Below are positions 25,116 to 35,034 of a stretch of DNA of 64,000 bases, in pieces. The notes beneath the pieces were generated by a model. It made no database searches and was not told the DNA's origin. It saw only the letters and a list, made by a program, of their open reading frames with translations. Location of the stretch: the NCBI RefSeq assembly GCF_001655615.1, contig NZ_CP011567.1:3791001-3855000 (forward strand). Direction: 5' to 3'. The DNA comes from Pseudomonas sp. GR 6-02. Its GTDB lineage: Bacteria; Pseudomonadota; Gammaproteobacteria; Pseudomonadales; Pseudomonadaceae. The position numbers were made by a program, and so were the translations under genes. How positions within the stretch are numbered: position 1 is the first letter of the stretch; each line of letters begins with the position of its first letter.

Positions 25116-27059
25116 CTACATCTCAACCTGCGTACCCAGCTCAATCACACGATTGAGCGGCAAATTGAAGTACTTGAGGTTGCTGTTGGCGTTCTTCAGC
25201 AAGAACGCGAACAGGGTCTCGCGCCAACGGGCCATGCCGATACGCTTGGTCGGGACGACCGTCTCGCGGCTGAGGAAATAGGTGGTGCGCATCGGACTGA
25301 AATCCAGCTCTTTCAAATGGCACAGACTCAACGCCAGCGGCACATCGGGCTCCTCTATAAAGCCGAAGTGCAGACTGACCCGGAAGAACCCTTCGCCAAA
25401 AGACTCGATCTCGAACCGCTGATCCGCAGGCACCCGCGGGCGGTCTTCAGACACCACGGTGAGCAACACCACCTGCTCGTGCAGCACCTGGTTGTGCAAC
25501 AGGTTGTGCAACAGCGCATGGGGAACTGCATCGGATCTGGCCGTCAGAAATACCGCGGTACCTTGCACACGATGGGGTGGTTGCGCGCGAATGCTGCTGA
25601 TGAACAACGGCAGCGGCAGAGCGGTTTCGTCCAGTCGCTCGACAATGATCTTGCGGCCGCGCTTCCAGGTGGTCATCAAAATGAACAGGGCAATACCGGC
25701 GATTACCGGGAACGCACCACCCTGGAAGATCTTCGATATGTTGGCGGCGAAGTACAGGCTGTCGACCACGAGAAAACCCAACAGCATCGGAATCGCCAAC
25801 CAGCGCGGTGTTTTCCACAGCAGCAGGACCACGGCCGAGGACAGGATGGTCGTGATCAACATGGTCCCCGTCACCGCCACGCCATACGCCGCCGCCAGCG
25901 CACTGGACGACTCGAAGCCGATGACCAGCAACACGACGCCGACCATCAGCGCCCAGTTCACGAGGCCGATGTAAATCTGCCCCTGCTCCTGACTGGAGGT
26001 GTGCTGGATAAACATACGCGGCACGTAACCCAGCTGAATAGCCTGGCGAGTCAGTGAGAACGCCCCGGAAATCACCGCCTGGGAGGCGATGATGGTGGCC
26101 AGTGTCGACAGCGCGACCATCGGCAGCAGCGCCCAGTCGGGTGCCAATAGATAGAATGGGTTGCGTACCGCTTCCGGGTTCCCGAGGATCAACGCCCCCT
26201 GGCCAAAGTAATTGAGCACCAGGCCAGGCAGCACCAGCATGAACCAGGCACGGGCAATCGGTTTGCGACCGAAATGGCCCATGTCGGCATACAGCGCTTC
26301 AGCACCGGTCAATGCCAATACCACGGCGCCCAGAATGGCGATGCCAATGCCCGGATGAACCACGAAGAATCGCACCGCCCAAGCAGGATTGAGCGCTTGC
26401 AGCACTTCCGGGCGTTGCAGAATGCCGAATGTACCGAGAATGCCCAACACCACGAACCACAGCACCATGACCGGGCCGAACAGGATGCCGATACGTGCCG
26501 TGCCATGTTTCTGGATCAGGAACAGTGCTACCAGGACGATAACGGACAGCGGAACGACCCAATGCCCGATGCCCTCGAACGCAAGTTGCAGACCTTCAAC
26601 CGCGGAGAGCACCGAAATGGCCGGGGTGATCATACTGTCCCCGTAAAACAGTGCCGCGCCAAACAGCCCGAGCAACACCAGGTTCCGGCTCATTTTCGGA
26701 TAAGGCGCCGAGGCCCGGCGTGCCAGTGCCGTCAAGGCCATGATGCCGCCCTCGCCCTGGTTGTTGGCGCGCAGGATAAACAGCACGTACTTGATCGAGA
26801 CGACCCAGATCAGCGACCAGAAAATCAACGACAGAATGCCCAGTACACCGTCCTGATTGGCCTGGACGCCATAGTGGCCGGCGAACACTTCCTTGAGGGT
26901 GTAAAGCGGGCTGGTACCAATGTCCCCATAAACCACGCCGACCGCGGCGACGAGCAAGCCCACTCCTGATGTTTTGGCGTGGGAGTTTTCATGGGCGGGG
27001 ATCGCTGTTTCGCTCACGGGTAGCTTCTCTGAGATTGAAGGAAATAAATGGCATGTCAC
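25116..27059 (-). CDS. kup: potassium transporter Kup
   Basis: A 647-residue K+/H+ symporter of the KUP/HAK/KT family. It has ~12 membrane segments in residues ~30-450 and a long hydrophilic C-terminal domain. The family signature [18 protein letters not shown] is at ~42-59, and the second hallmark [14 protein letters not shown] follows near 102. It takes up K+ constitutively, mainly under acidic or low-K conditions. ATG 27059 with AAGGTG upstream is used; a GTG at 27017 is an alternative. The gene stands alone. Members of the group are usually 620-650 residues, so it is full length. Confidence 0.95.
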   Translation of the reverse strand: MTCHLFPSISEKLPVSETAIPAHENSHAKTSGVGLLVAAVGVVYGDIGTSPLYTLKEVFAGHYGVQANQDGVLGILSLIFWSLIWVVSIKYVLFILRANNQGEGGIMALTALARRASAPYPKMSRNLVLLGLFGAALFYGDSMITPAISVLSAVEGLQLAFEGIGHWVVPLSVIVLVALFLIQKHGTARIGILFGPVMVLWFVVLGILGTFGILQRPEVLQALNPAWAVRFFVVHPGIGIAILGAVVLALTGAEALYADMGHFGRKPIARAWFMLVLPGLVLNYFGQGALILGNPEAVRNPFYLLAPDWALLPMVALSTLATIIASQAVISGAFSLTRQAIQLGYVPRMFIQHTSSQEQGQIYIGLVNWALMVGVVLLVIGFESSSALAAAYGVAVTGTMLITTILSSAVVLLLWKTPRWLAIPMLLGFLVVDSLYFAANISKIFQGGAFPVIAGIALFILMTTWKRGRKIIVERLDETALPLPLFISSIRAQPPHRVQGTAVFLTARSDAVPHALLHNLLHNQVLHEQVVLLTVVSEDRPRVPADQRFEIESFGEGFFRVSLHFGFIEEPDVPLALSLCHLKELDFSPMRTTYFLSRETVVPTKRIGMARWRETLFAFLLKNANSNLKYFNLPLNRVIELGTQVEM

Positions 27060-27432
27060 CTTCGAGCAAGAGGGTTTGCGGGGTTACCGGGCAAACATTG
27101 GAACTCAGCCTTGAAACCCCACGGCTTGATAATGAGATTAGTCCATGGGTGTCATGCCGTTCGTTCAGGCGACCTGGAGAGTTTGCAGGCCTGTCGACGA
27201 TCAAAAAAACGCGGCAAGTATCCTCGCAAGGGAAAACACCTACCGTAAAGAAAGCGTAAAAATGTACGGGCAGCAGCGAGCGAATTTCGATCAAGCTTCT
27301 TGTGCGCGACCAAAAATAGTCCTTAATTAGAGGCAAGGTTCTTTCCGGGACCTCGCCACATCGCTATATCCTGTGTTTCAACCCGAATCACCTGAATCGA
27401 GTGCCAAGGCACCACCAGCATGGAGTTTGCGA
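27060..27432. other. intergenic stretch between kup and the histidine kinase gene
   Basis: About 370 bases of divergent promoter region for kup and the HWE kinase gene. I see no gene in it and no clear palindrome; it should contain both promoters. Confidence 0.5.
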
Positions 27433-28881
27433 ATGAGCCAAGGGCCTGTCCATGAGGACGACACCGCTATTGGACCTACCTGTACACCCTCAGAAGGTAG
27501 CGAGCAAACCTCCCCGTCCCTTCATGACCTGGGGTTGAGCGATGTCCTTGAGGCACTGCCCGAGGCCATCTACACCACCGATGCCAAGGGTCTGATCACC
27601 TTTTACAACCGTGCAGCGGTGGCACTGTGGGGAGTGACCCCGACGCTTGGGGAGAGCACCTTTTGCGGCTCCTGGAAGCTCTATTGGCCTGACGGCACGC
27701 CGCTGCCCCACGATGAATGCCCCATGTCCATGGCATTGAAGGAACAACGTCCTGTCAGAGGGATTGAAGCCATCGCCGAGCGTCCGGATGGCACACGCGT
27801 TCGTTTTCTGGCGTGCCCCTCGCCGATCTTCGATGCAGAAGGCAGCCTGATAGGCGCCGTTAACATGCTGATCGATCTGACTGACCAGACCGTCGCCGAC
27901 AAAGCCGCGCTGATCCATGACGCGCTGGTCGAATCGTCCGCCGACGCGATCATCGCCAAAGACCTGAACGGCACGATTACCAACTGGAACGCTGGCGCCC
28001 AGCGACTCTTCGGTTACACGGCCGAGGAAGCGGTCGGCCAACCCATTGATATGCTCATCCCCCTGGATCGACGGGATGAGGAACCCGGCATTTTGGCGCG
28101 CATCCGTCGAGGCGAGCGCATCGAACACTATGAAACCCTCCGGCGGCGCAAAGACGGCAGCCTGGTCGAGATCTCTCTCGCCGTCTCCCCTATCAGAAAT
28201 CGGCAAGGCCGTATTGTCGGAGCGGCCAAAATCGCTCGCGATATCACTGAGCGACGACAGGCGGAAGAACAAAAGAGCCTGCTCATCAGAGAGATGGATC
28301 ACCGGGTGAAAAACCTGTTCACCCTGGCAAACAGCGTGGTCTCACTGAGCGCCCGTTCGGCAACGACCCCCGGTGAACTCGCCTCCGCCGTTTGCGCACG
28401 GCTGAACGCATTGGCGCGAGCCCATACCCTGACCATACCGCACGGTTTGAGTAACGAGCAGCCAACGACATTGCATGCCCTCATTCAAACCATTCTCGCG
28501 CCTTATGCCGATAGCGGGGATACCAGCCAGTCACGCGCCGTCGTGACCGGCCCTGACATAACGATTGACGGTGCATCAGTCACCAGCTTCGCTTTGCTGT
28601 TGCATGAGTTTGCAACCAACGCCGCGAAATATGGGGCGCTCTCTTTGCCTGAAGGGCTTTTGGATATTGCCTGTAGCGAGAGTGAGGAGGTATTCACCGT
28701 GGTCTGGAGCGAAAGGAATGGCCCGCTCATTGACCGGGAGCCCGACAGCACCGGGTTCGGCACCCTTCTCGCCAAAGCGACCGTGCATGGCCAGCTTCAC
28801 GGCGAAATCCGCCGTGACTGGAAGCGCGAGGGGCTGACCATCACCGTAGCGTTTCCCTCCCGTAGCATAAGCGGCCAGTAG
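27433..28881 (+). CDS. sensor histidine kinase, HWE family, with two PAS domains
   Basis: A 482-residue soluble kinase without membrane segments. PAS domain 1 spans about 30-150 and PAS domain 2 about 160-275 (WNAGAQRLFGYTAEEAVGQP), followed by the HWE kinase core: EMDHRVKN with the phospho-acceptor His near 289, the N-box HEFATNAAKYG near 391 and WSE near 424. HWE kinases signal to response regulators, often stress or light related. A GTG at 27373 gives 20 more residues, but ATG 27433 has GGAG seven bases upstream and is preferred. No response regulator is adjacent. It could sense redox or light through PAS, which cannot be told here. Confidence 0.88.
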   Translation: MSQGPVHEDDTAIGPTCTPSEGSEQTSPSLHDLGLSDVLEALPEAIYTTDAKGLITFYNRAAVALWGVTPTLGESTFCGSWKLYWPDGTPLPHDECPMSMALKEQRPVRGIEAIAERPDGTRVRFLACPSPIFDAEGSLIGAVNMLIDLTDQTVADKAALIHDALVESSADAIIAKDLNGTITNWNAGAQRLFGYTAEEAVGQPIDMLIPLDRRDEEPGILARIRRGERIEHYETLRRRKDGSLVEISLAVSPIRNRQGRIVGAAKIARDITERRQAEEQKSLLIREMDHRVKNLFTLANSVVSLSARSATTPGELASAVCARLNALARAHTLTIPHGLSNEQPTTLHALIQTILAPYADSGDTSQSRAVVTGPDITIDGASVTSFALLLHEFATNAAKYGALSLPEGLLDIACSESEEVFTVVWSERNGPLIDREPDSTGFGTLLAKATVHGQLHGEIRRDWKREGLTITVAFPSRSISGQ

Positions 28882-28916
28882 AGGGTTGGCTCCAGATGGT
28901 GCGAAGCGATTCGCAC

Positions 28917-29537
28917 CTACTTTGCCGTCCCGCCACCAGGTTTATAGAACAGAAACTTCCGGGTCTCGCCCGTCTTGATGTACTGCTTCGCCCAGTCGGG
29001 TTTCACCGTTCTGTCGTGGAAATACAAGGCACCGTGGGTGCGGTCCGTCAGTTGCTTGTTGAGTGCCTTGCGCGCGATCTCCTTGGCGATGGCATATTCG
29101 TCGTCTTCCTTTACCTGATCCGCACGCCCGTCGCACCACCAGGAAAACTGGCAGGCATGCTTTTCGGAACCTTGCTTGACCACAGCGCACACCGTATCCG
29201 GAAAACCTTCGTGACCCAGCCGATTCATGACCACGCTGGCGACGCCTTCCATGTCGGCAGCAGTTACCCCTTTGGCTTCCCAGTAGATACTGCGTGCAAG
29301 GCACGTAATGGCATCCTCCAGCGGCGCCGTGCCCGCCGGATCGACCGCCTGCGCTTCGGAGGGGGTGATGACCTCGGATTTGGGCACCGGAGCTTCGCTA
29401 CCCTTCTCTGCCGCTTTCTGCTCCAGAACCTGCGCCTTTTCTTCGGCCACTTCCTTTTTTTGCTCCTGGTCGGTTGCCCACACCTGGCCGCACAGAAGGC
29501 TGATTGCGAAGCAGGTGGCTACCCCTTTGAATCGCAT
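28917..29537 (-). CDS. cell wall hydrolase, SleB family (Hydrolase_2)
   Basis: A 206-residue exported protein with signal peptide (RFKGVATCFAISLLCGQVWA, residues 2-21), a charged Glu/Lys/Ala linker (~25-75) and the hydrolase domain (ITCLARSIYWEAKG, then SVVMNRLGHEGFPDTVCAVV and SWWCDGR). Such domains cleave peptidoglycan glycan strands; the catalytic acid is the Glu of YWEAKG. ATG 29537 has AAGGG upstream, and the longer frame lacks a signal peptide. It is divergent from the CAP protein gene, and both act on or in the envelope. Confidence 0.88.
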   Translation of the reverse strand: MRFKGVATCFAISLLCGQVWATDQEQKKEVAEEKAQVLEQKAAEKGSEAPVPKSEVITPSEAQAVDPAGTAPLEDAITCLARSIYWEAKGVTAADMEGVASVVMNRLGHEGFPDTVCAVVKQGSEKHACQFSWWCDGRADQVKEDDEYAIAKEIARKALNKQLTDRTHGALYFHDRTVKPDWAKQYIKTGETRKFLFYKPGGGTAK

Positions 29538-29719
29538 GTTCCGACCCTTCTGATTGAAACCTTCGTGAGCAACGAAACGATCGCAGACCTGGGTTGATTG
29601 TAGTAGCCGGAATTCATACCGACAGGCAGGCAATAAACTGCATTTGAGCGCGAAAAGGCATTGCATTGGGAGGGGGGACATCGCGCATCATGGGTACAGA
29701 TCGTTCAAGGGAGATTTAC

Positions 29720-30571
29720 ATGCTCAGCCTGTCATCCGTTTTGCATCTTGGCGTGTTGTCATTCGGGTTGGTGTTCAGCGTCATCGCGTCGGCGGCCGAT
29801 GAACAACAGCTGGTAGAGTCGATCAACGTTTACCGCAGCCAGGTACAGCGCTGTGCCGGACAGGCGTCTTCGGAGTTACCACCGCTGGCCAGCGATCCGC
29901 GCCTGGTGCTGTCCGCCAACAGCATCGGCGACCTGCAGCAGGCACTGGCCCGCGCGGCGTACCCGATGGTTAATGTGCAGGCAATCAGCTTGTCCGGCCC
30001 GCGTGATGCGCCCGCCGCGATGAAGGCGATTCAGGAGAGCTTCTGCCGGGTGGTGCTGGACCCGCAATTTGTCGATATAGGCGTCAGCCGGGAGGGCCGC
30101 GAGTGGCGCATCGTGCTGGCGCGCCCGCTGTTGACGGGGCGCTTGGGCGACTGGCAGGCGGAGGGACAGAAACTCCTTGAAGCGATGAACAGCGCCCGCA
30201 CGCAAGCGCGCCAGTGCGGTACCCAATCCTTCGCCGCCACCACGCCGATGGTCTGGAACGCCACGCTGGGATCAGCCGCCGAGGGCCACAGCCGGGCCAT
30301 GGCCAACCAAAACTTTTTCGATCACAAGGACCGCGACGGCCGCACGCCGGGTGATCGGGCTGAACTGGCGGGGTACGCCGGCCAGCAGGTCGGTGAGAAC
30401 ATCGCCGCCGGGCAGGACACAGTGCGCAAGGTGGTCGATGGTTGGCTGGCCAGCCCGGGGCATTGCGCCAACCTGATGAACCCACAATTTCGCGAATTGG
30501 GTGCAGCCTATGCGGTGGACCCGAAGAGTGACGCGGGTATTTACTGGACGGCGATGTTTGGCACGCCGTAA
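29720..30571 (+). CDS. exported CAP-domain protein
   Basis: A 283-residue protein: signal peptide 1-25 (ending SAADE), an N-terminal region of no known fold (30-150), and a C-terminal CAP/SCP domain (~160-283) with VWNATLGSAAEGHSRAMA, GENIAAGQ and WLASPGHCANLMNP. CAP proteins are secreted and bind lipids or are proteases; the bacterial role is not settled. Start ATG 29720 has GGGAG upstream. Convergent with the DUF5329 gene. Confidence 0.88.
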   Translation: MLSLSSVLHLGVLSFGLVFSVIASAADEQQLVESINVYRSQVQRCAGQASSELPPLASDPRLVLSANSIGDLQQALARAAYPMVNVQAISLSGPRDAPAAMKAIQESFCRVVLDPQFVDIGVSREGREWRIVLARPLLTGRLGDWQAEGQKLLEAMNSARTQARQCGTQSFAATTPMVWNATLGSAAEGHSRAMANQNFFDHKDRDGRTPGDRAELAGYAGQQVGENIAAGQDTVRKVVDGWLASPGHCANLMNPQFRELGAAYAVDPKSDAGIYWTAMFGTP

Positions 30572-30614
30572 AGGCGGCTGCTTGATTGTGCTGCGCTAGC
30601 GCATCAAGACACCA

Positions 30615-31013
30615 TCAATGACGTTGCCGTTGCCGCTGTAGCTCGGTCTTCAACCAGAGGTTGGCCGGTTGTATGCCTGCCGGACAGCGCACTTCATAGG
30701 CGCGGCCACTCATGCTGCTTTGGGTGGCCGCCAGCTCAATAAAGTCTTCGGCGCTGTTCACCCTGTCCTGTTCTTCAAGGTACTCCAGCTTCTTCTCCAG
30801 ATGCGCCCGAGCTTGAGGGCCGCCGTATTCGCTTCCGTTGCGCACAAACCGGCATTCACTGTGCTCGACAAAGTCCAGCAAGCTGTTTATTTCCTGAGTG
30901 GCTTGAGGTGGGATTTGTGCCTGTGCATTGAACACCACGGCAGTCAGGCCGATACCTGCCGCCGTCAGCCATTGAGTGAGGGGTGCAACAATATGCCCAG
31001 TCAGCCTTCGCAT
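30615..31013 (-). CDS. DUF5329 exported protein
   Basis: A 132-residue protein with a signal peptide (1-32, ending NAQA) and a mature domain with IPPQATQEINSLLDFVEHSE and CRFVRNGSEYGGPQARAHLE, the pattern of DUF5329, a family of unknown function found in proteobacteria. Two cysteines in the mature part could form a disulfide. ATG 31013 with GAGGAA upstream. It is 58 bases downstream of the small lipoprotein gene on the same strand. Confidence 0.85.
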   Translation of the reverse strand: MRRLTGHIVAPLTQWLTAAGIGLTAVVFNAQAQIPPQATQEINSLLDFVEHSECRFVRNGSEYGGPQARAHLEKKLEYLEEQDRVNSAEDFIELAATQSSMSGRAYEVRCPAGIQPANLWLKTELQRQRQRH

Positions 31014-31071
31014 GATTATTCCTCAGGAGATCAGAGCGGTGATGGCCGCTCTGGAGCTGGGCGCAGACAGG

Positions 31072-31296
31072 TCAATCGTCTCGGTCGTCATGGTCGCGGT
31101 GCCGACGGCGATCATCACGACGATCATAATCCCGGTCATACCCACGATCATCACGGTAATAATAGCCACGGTCATGGTCGCGACGGTATTCACGGTGATC
31201 CCGATCGTACCTGTCTCCCTCTTCCCAGTAAGGAAAGCAACCTCCCAGCAGGAGAGTACTTGCAATGGCCAGGGTCATTATCGCGGTGCGCTTCAT
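31072..31296 (-). CDS. small Arg/Asp/Tyr-rich lipoprotein
   Basis: A 74-residue lipoprotein: signal segment with lipobox LLGGC (Cys-20) followed by ~50 residues almost wholly Arg, Asp, His and Tyr (YDRDHREYRRDHDRGYYYRD). ATG 31296 has AGGA upstream. The low-complexity tail is like those of many small pseudomonad envelope proteins. The function is unknown, but its character resembles the secreted basic protein at 21874. Confidence 0.75.
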   Translation of the reverse strand: MKRTAIMTLAIASTLLLGGCFPYWEEGDRYDRDHREYRRDHDRGYYYRDDRGYDRDYDRRDDRRRHRDHDDRDD

Positions 31297-31419
31297 TTTA
31301 ACGTCCTAAAAGGTCAGAACTACGGGGATGAGGTGACGCTAGCGGCGAATCGATCGCAGTGCGTTCAAACCCATAATTACGACCCTCAAGCCGGTCAATG
31401 ATTCCGTTATCACCGGGCC

Positions 31420-31656
31420 TTACAGCGTTCTCTGGCTGTTACCGATGGTTTTGGCTTTTTCGATGGCCCACTCCATCGCCGCTTCCATGTCCAGCAGATG
31501 CGGCGAGGGGTGCTTGTCCTCGACAATGGCCGAGCCGTCCGGCCAATAGACCCCCATGAACATCTTCAGCGAACCGTCTCTCAATATCTCGGCTTTGACC
31601 TCAATCGTGCATCCGTTCGACAGCGTTTCCGAGTGGGTTATATGACGCTCAGTCAT
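31420..31656 (-). CDS. hypothetical conserved protein, 78 aa
   Basis: A 78-residue soluble protein (HITHSETLSNGCTIEVKAEI, then MFMGVYWPDGSAIVEDKHPS). It resembles a short family common in fluorescent pseudomonads; I cannot name it. ATG 31656 is preferred to the longer frame because GGAGGA lies nine bases upstream. Confidence 0.7.
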   Translation of the reverse strand: MTERHITHSETLSNGCTIEVKAEILRDGSLKMFMGVYWPDGSAIVEDKHPSPHLLDMEAAMEWAIEKAKTIGNSQRTL

Positions 31657-31717
31657 GACTGCATTCCTCCCGTCGTTGCTATCAGCGTAACCCATGCAGC
31701 GCCGGGCGCGATGACGC

Positions 31718-32506
31718 TCAGGCGTCTGCCTGCACCACCTCGATCCCCAGTCTTTGATAGTCCTCGAGATTGCCCGAGGCCACGTGACGTTCGGTAATCA
31801 GCGTATGCACACGGGCGCAAGGCGCAACCACGAAGGGCTCCACCGCCCCCAGCTTGTCCGCGGTGGTCACGGCAATCACGTGGGAGGCGCTGGCGAGCAT
31901 CGCCTGCTTCACCGGCACTTCATCGAAATGCAGCGAGCTGAGGCCGACTTCCGGATGAATGGCACAGACCCCGGTGAACACCAGGTCGGCCTTGATGCCC
32001 TCGATCAATCGCAGGGTTTCATGCCCGCTGGAAGACATCGTCGCCGGGTTGAGCTGACCACCGGCGACGATCACCGTGATGCCTTTGTATTCGGCCAGCG
32101 TGATCGCAATCATCGGCGACGCGGTGACGGCCGTGATGACAATGTCGGAAGGCAGCGAGCGTGCGATCTGCAGCGTGGTGCTCCCGGAATCGAACATCAC
32201 GATCTGGCCGTCCTTGACCCGGCGCGCGGCGAGCTGCGCCAACCGGGTTTTCACCTCGTCGGTTTCGCTGACCCGAGTGAAGTAATCCTTGCCCGTGTCC
32301 TTGGGCCGCGGCAACGCCCCGCCGTGCACCCGCTGCACCAGCCCGGCACTGGCCAGCTCCGACAGGTCCCGGCGAATGGTGTCCTCGGACACGGCGAAAT
32401 GCTGACTCAGCTCGGAAGCCATGACCTTGCCGTCACGTTCGAGGATCAGCAGTATTTTTTGGCGGCGCAGTTGGGGGAGTTCGGCGGAGGAATGCTCGGC
32501 TTGCAT
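31718..32506 (-). CDS. DeoR/GlpR family transcriptional regulator
   Basis: A 262-residue repressor. The N-terminal helix-turn-helix is at ~15-65 (KVMASELSQHFAVSEDTIRR, then GLVQRVHGGALP), followed by the DeoR-type sensor domain with FDSGSTTLQIARSLP. Members respond to phosphorylated sugars or sugar acids. No sugar operon lies next to it, so its target is not visible. ATG 32506 lies close to the frame edge; the sequence is complete. Confidence 0.9.
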   Translation of the reverse strand: MQAEHSSAELPQLRRQKILLILERDGKVMASELSQHFAVSEDTIRRDLSELASAGLVQRVHGGALPRPKDTGKDYFTRVSETDEVKTRLAQLAARRVKDGQIVMFDSGSTTLQIARSLPSDIVITAVTASPMIAITLAEYKGITVIVAGGQLNPATMSSSGHETLRLIEGIKADLVFTGVCAIHPEVGLSSLHFDEVPVKQAMLASASHVIAVTTADKLGAVEPFVVAPCARVHTLITERHVASGNLEDYQRLGIEVVQADA

Positions 32507-32601
32507 GGTTATGCCTGTTTTTGCGTGTTTGTGCGAGATTAGCCAAACACCTCAATGAACACAAGGCGCTCCCACAAGGGATTGTGTTTGATTGATACCC
32601 A

Positions 32602-33495
32602 TCACAAGGCACTCACGATGAACTCACGCAACCATTGATGCCCAGGGTCGCGGTGACAGCGCTCGGGCCAGAGCATCGACATCTCGTAACCCGGGACTTC
32701 AAGCGGGGGCTCGACCATGGTCAAAGCGTGCGTATCGCGAACCAGGCGCGCTGGCAGCATCGCGACCATGTCGGTGCTCTCCACCACCGACGGGACAAAC
32801 AGAAAATGGGGGAGCGAAAGCACCACTCGGCGCGTCATGCCCAGCTGGGAAAGCGCCTGATCGGTGACACCCTGAAAGCCTCCGCCATCCCGGGATACGA
32901 TGACGTGGTCGAGTTCGCAGAACTGCGCGAGTGTCGGTCGCTGTCTCAACAGCGGATGGCCAGTACGCCCCACCAACACATAGCGTTCGGTAAACAATGC
33001 ACGACGTCGCAAGCCTGGGGGAGCATCCTCGGTGGTATGAAACGCCAGGTCGATTGCCCCCTGCTCCGCTTGTTTGGCCAATTGTGACGGCACCAGGTCA
33101 AGCACCGCCAAACGCGTGCCGGGTGCCGCCGAACGCAGCCCGGCCAACGCGGGCAAGATAATGGTCGACTCGCCGTAGTCCGACGCCATGACATTCCACG
33201 TCTGCCGTGCCTCGGCCGGGTTGAAAGGGCTGGCGGGCGACACCGCGCGCTCCAGGGCTTCCAGGGCCTGGCGCAACGGCTCGCGCAACTCATCGGCCCG
33301 GGCCGTGGGCCGCATGCCCCGTGGTCCTGGCAGTAACAGCGGATCGTTGAAAATATCCCTCAGTTTGGCGAGATGAACGCTCACCGAAGGTTGCGACAGA
33401 TTCAGGCGTTGCGCCGCACGGGTCACGTTGTGTTCCGAGAGCAGGACATCAAGCGTCAGCAGCAGGTTGATGTCCAGACGTCGCAGATTATTCAT
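32602..33495 (-). CDS. LysR family transcriptional regulator
   Basis: A 297-residue regulator of the NahR/NodD-like type (NNLRRLDINLLLTLDVLLSE at the N-terminus). ATG 33495 has AGGT seven bases upstream and is preferred to ATG 33510, which has none. The LysR box at 33509-33532 lies in the shared region with the quinone reductase gene, so it probably activates that gene in response to an aromatic or quinone compound. Confidence 0.9.
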   Translation of the reverse strand: MNNLRRLDINLLLTLDVLLSEHNVTRAAQRLNLSQPSVSVHLAKLRDIFNDPLLLPGPRGMRPTARADELREPLRQALEALERAVSPASPFNPAEARQTWNVMASDYGESTIILPALAGLRSAAPGTRLAVLDLVPSQLAKQAEQGAIDLAFHTTEDAPPGLRRRALFTERYVLVGRTGHPLLRQRPTLAQFCELDHVIVSRDGGGFQGVTDQALSQLGMTRRVVLSLPHFLFVPSVVESTDMVAMLPARLVRDTHALTMVEPPLEVPGYEMSMLWPERCHRDPGHQWLREFIVSAL

Positions 33496-33508
33496 GACAA
33501 TACCTGGC

Positions 33509-33532
33509 ATATTGGTTATTCATTTCCAATAT
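33509..33532. promoter_or_regulatory. LysR-type operator between regulator and quinone reductase
   Basis: ATATTGG (33509-33515) and CCAATAT (33526-33532) are perfect inverted arms with a 10-bp spacer, a classical LysR box, placed between the divergent genes at 33495 and 33581. Confidence 0.6.
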
Positions 33533-33580
33533 ACCGGGTAAGGCCTGATTCTGCTGGCTTCTGACAACGGAGACTCAGTC

Positions 33581-34375
33581 ATGAATGTTCTGCTCGTTTA
33601 CGCCCATCCCGAACCCAAATCGTTAAACGGTTCGCTCAAGGACTTTGCCGTCAAACGCCTGGAAGCTGCCGGCCACCAGGTACAGGTTTCCGATTTGTAT
33701 GCGATGGACTGGAAAGCCTCGCTGGACGCCGATGACAGTTTCGGCCGGCCTGCCGACGCACGATTCGATCCGTCGCAAGACTCCAAGCGTGCCTTCAAAG
33801 AAGGCCGGCAACGACAGGACATCGTTCTCGAACAGGAAAAACTGCTCTGGGCCGATACCGTCATTCTGCAGTTTCCGCTGTGGTGGTTCTCGATGCCGGC
33901 GATCCTCAAAGGCTGGGTGGAACGCGTCTATGCCTATGGTTTTGCCTACGGCGTAGGGGAGCATTCCGATGCGCGCTGGGGCGACCGTTACGGGGAAGGC
34001 ACGCTGGCGGGCAAACGGGCGATGCTGATCGTCACCACGGGTGGCTGGGAATCTCATTACAGCCCACGGGGCATCAACGGGCCGATCGACGATGTGCTAT
34101 TCCCGATCCAGCACGGCGTACTGTTCTACCCCGGCTTCGACGTGCTGCCACCGTTCGTGATCTATCGGACCAGCCGAATGGATGAGGCGAGATTTTCAGC
34201 AACTTGTGAGGCGCTCGGCCAACGGCTGGATGACCTGTGGGAAACTGCGCCGATTGCGTTCCGACCGCAAAATTCAGGGGCGTATGACATTCCGCAACTC
34301 ACGTTGCGTGATGAGATTGCTGCGGATCAGTCGGGCTTTGCGGCTCACGTCAAACAGGCAACACACTCGTTGTAG
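33581..34375 (+). CDS. NAD(P)H:quinone oxidoreductase (flavodoxin-like fold)
   Basis: A 264-residue flavoprotein: N-terminal MNVLLVYAHPEPKSLNGSL (FMN/FAD binding), then WADTVILQFPLWWFSMPAIL in the middle and TTGGWESHYSPRGINGPI, all features of the NQO1-like family that reduces quinones by two electrons. ATG 33581 with GGAG upstream. Divergent from the LysR regulator. Its own stop codon lies inside a REP palindrome. Confidence 0.9.
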   Translation: MNVLLVYAHPEPKSLNGSLKDFAVKRLEAAGHQVQVSDLYAMDWKASLDADDSFGRPADARFDPSQDSKRAFKEGRQRQDIVLEQEKLLWADTVILQFPLWWFSMPAILKGWVERVYAYGFAYGVGEHSDARWGDRYGEGTLAGKRAMLIVTTGGWESHYSPRGINGPIDDVLFPIQHGVLFYPGFDVLPPFVIYRTSRMDEARFSATCEALGQRLDDLWETAPIAFRPQNSGAYDIPQLTLRDEIAADQSGFAAHVKQATHSL

Positions 34376-34516
34376 CAGCTGTCGAGCCTGCGAGGCTGCG
34401 TTCGGCTGCGAAGCAGTCGTCAAACCAGAACTCGCGGTGTGTCAGGCAGACCGCGTCGGCCGGATTCACGACTGCTGCGCAGCCGAACGCAGCCTCGCAA
34501 GCTCGACAGCTGCTAC
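34372..34516. repeat. REP pair (BIME-like), inverted
   Basis: 34372-34420 (GTAGCAGCTGTCGAGCCTGC onward) and 34468-34516 are nearly perfect inverted copies of the same ~49-bp pseudomonad palindrome, separated by 47 bases. The first overlaps the stop codon of the quinone reductase gene. Confidence 0.8.
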
Positions 34517-34525
34517 GGCGAACAC

Positions 34526-34551
34526 GAAAAAGCCCGCACAAGGCGGGCTTT
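34526..34551 (-). terminator. Rho-independent terminator for a minus-strand transcript
   Basis: Stem AAAGCCCGC (34529-34537) and GCGGGCTTT (34543-34551) with a 5-base loop. On the minus strand it is followed by a T run (GCTTTTTCG), so it would stop transcription coming from the right. Confidence 0.65.
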
Positions 34552-35034
34552 GGAAATCGAGTAGGTGGCCAGCGCTGGTCTCTGGCTTACAAGGTTTATC
34601 GGGCCTCTCACAGAACAGGATTTTTAGCTTTGGGCTGTTCTGCCTCACACGGCATAAGGGCTGGATCTCAGCGCGGAGATCTTTCTAACCGTGTACCCTT
34701 GGGAGCGCGCCCCACGCCTCCTCGCTATCCCTTTGCGCATCAGTCTGCGTCTTCACCTACAACCTCAGAATAGCAAACCATTCGAAGCCTGGGTCGGGGT
34801 TTTTAGACTGATTATTTTCAAGGGGAATGATGGGTAAATGGAAAAATACTAACGCCGCAGGACGGACTTCCGCGCTGCCTCCAACACGCCCGCAATCTTT
34901 GCAGGCGCTACATCGGTAATTTGTATTCAAATGCCAGCTTTATAATATTTTACCGATCCAGGGGTGATCCCTAGTCTTGACCCAAGAAATGGCAGGCCAC
35001 AACCGACCTGATTCCAACTTCGATGGGTATAGAG
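34552..35034. other. gene-poor stretch with a possible minus-strand transcript
   Basis: No convincing gene. A minus-strand transcript ending at the terminator at 34526 may arise here (see findings). ATCGGTAA at 34913-34920 and TTACCGAT at 34950-34957 form an inverted repeat before the monooxygenase gene and could be an operator. Confidence 0.4.

Noticed and set aside
25077..26057. 326-residue plus-strand frame opposite kup
   Set aside because: His/Gln/Arg-rich shadow of the kup coding sequence.
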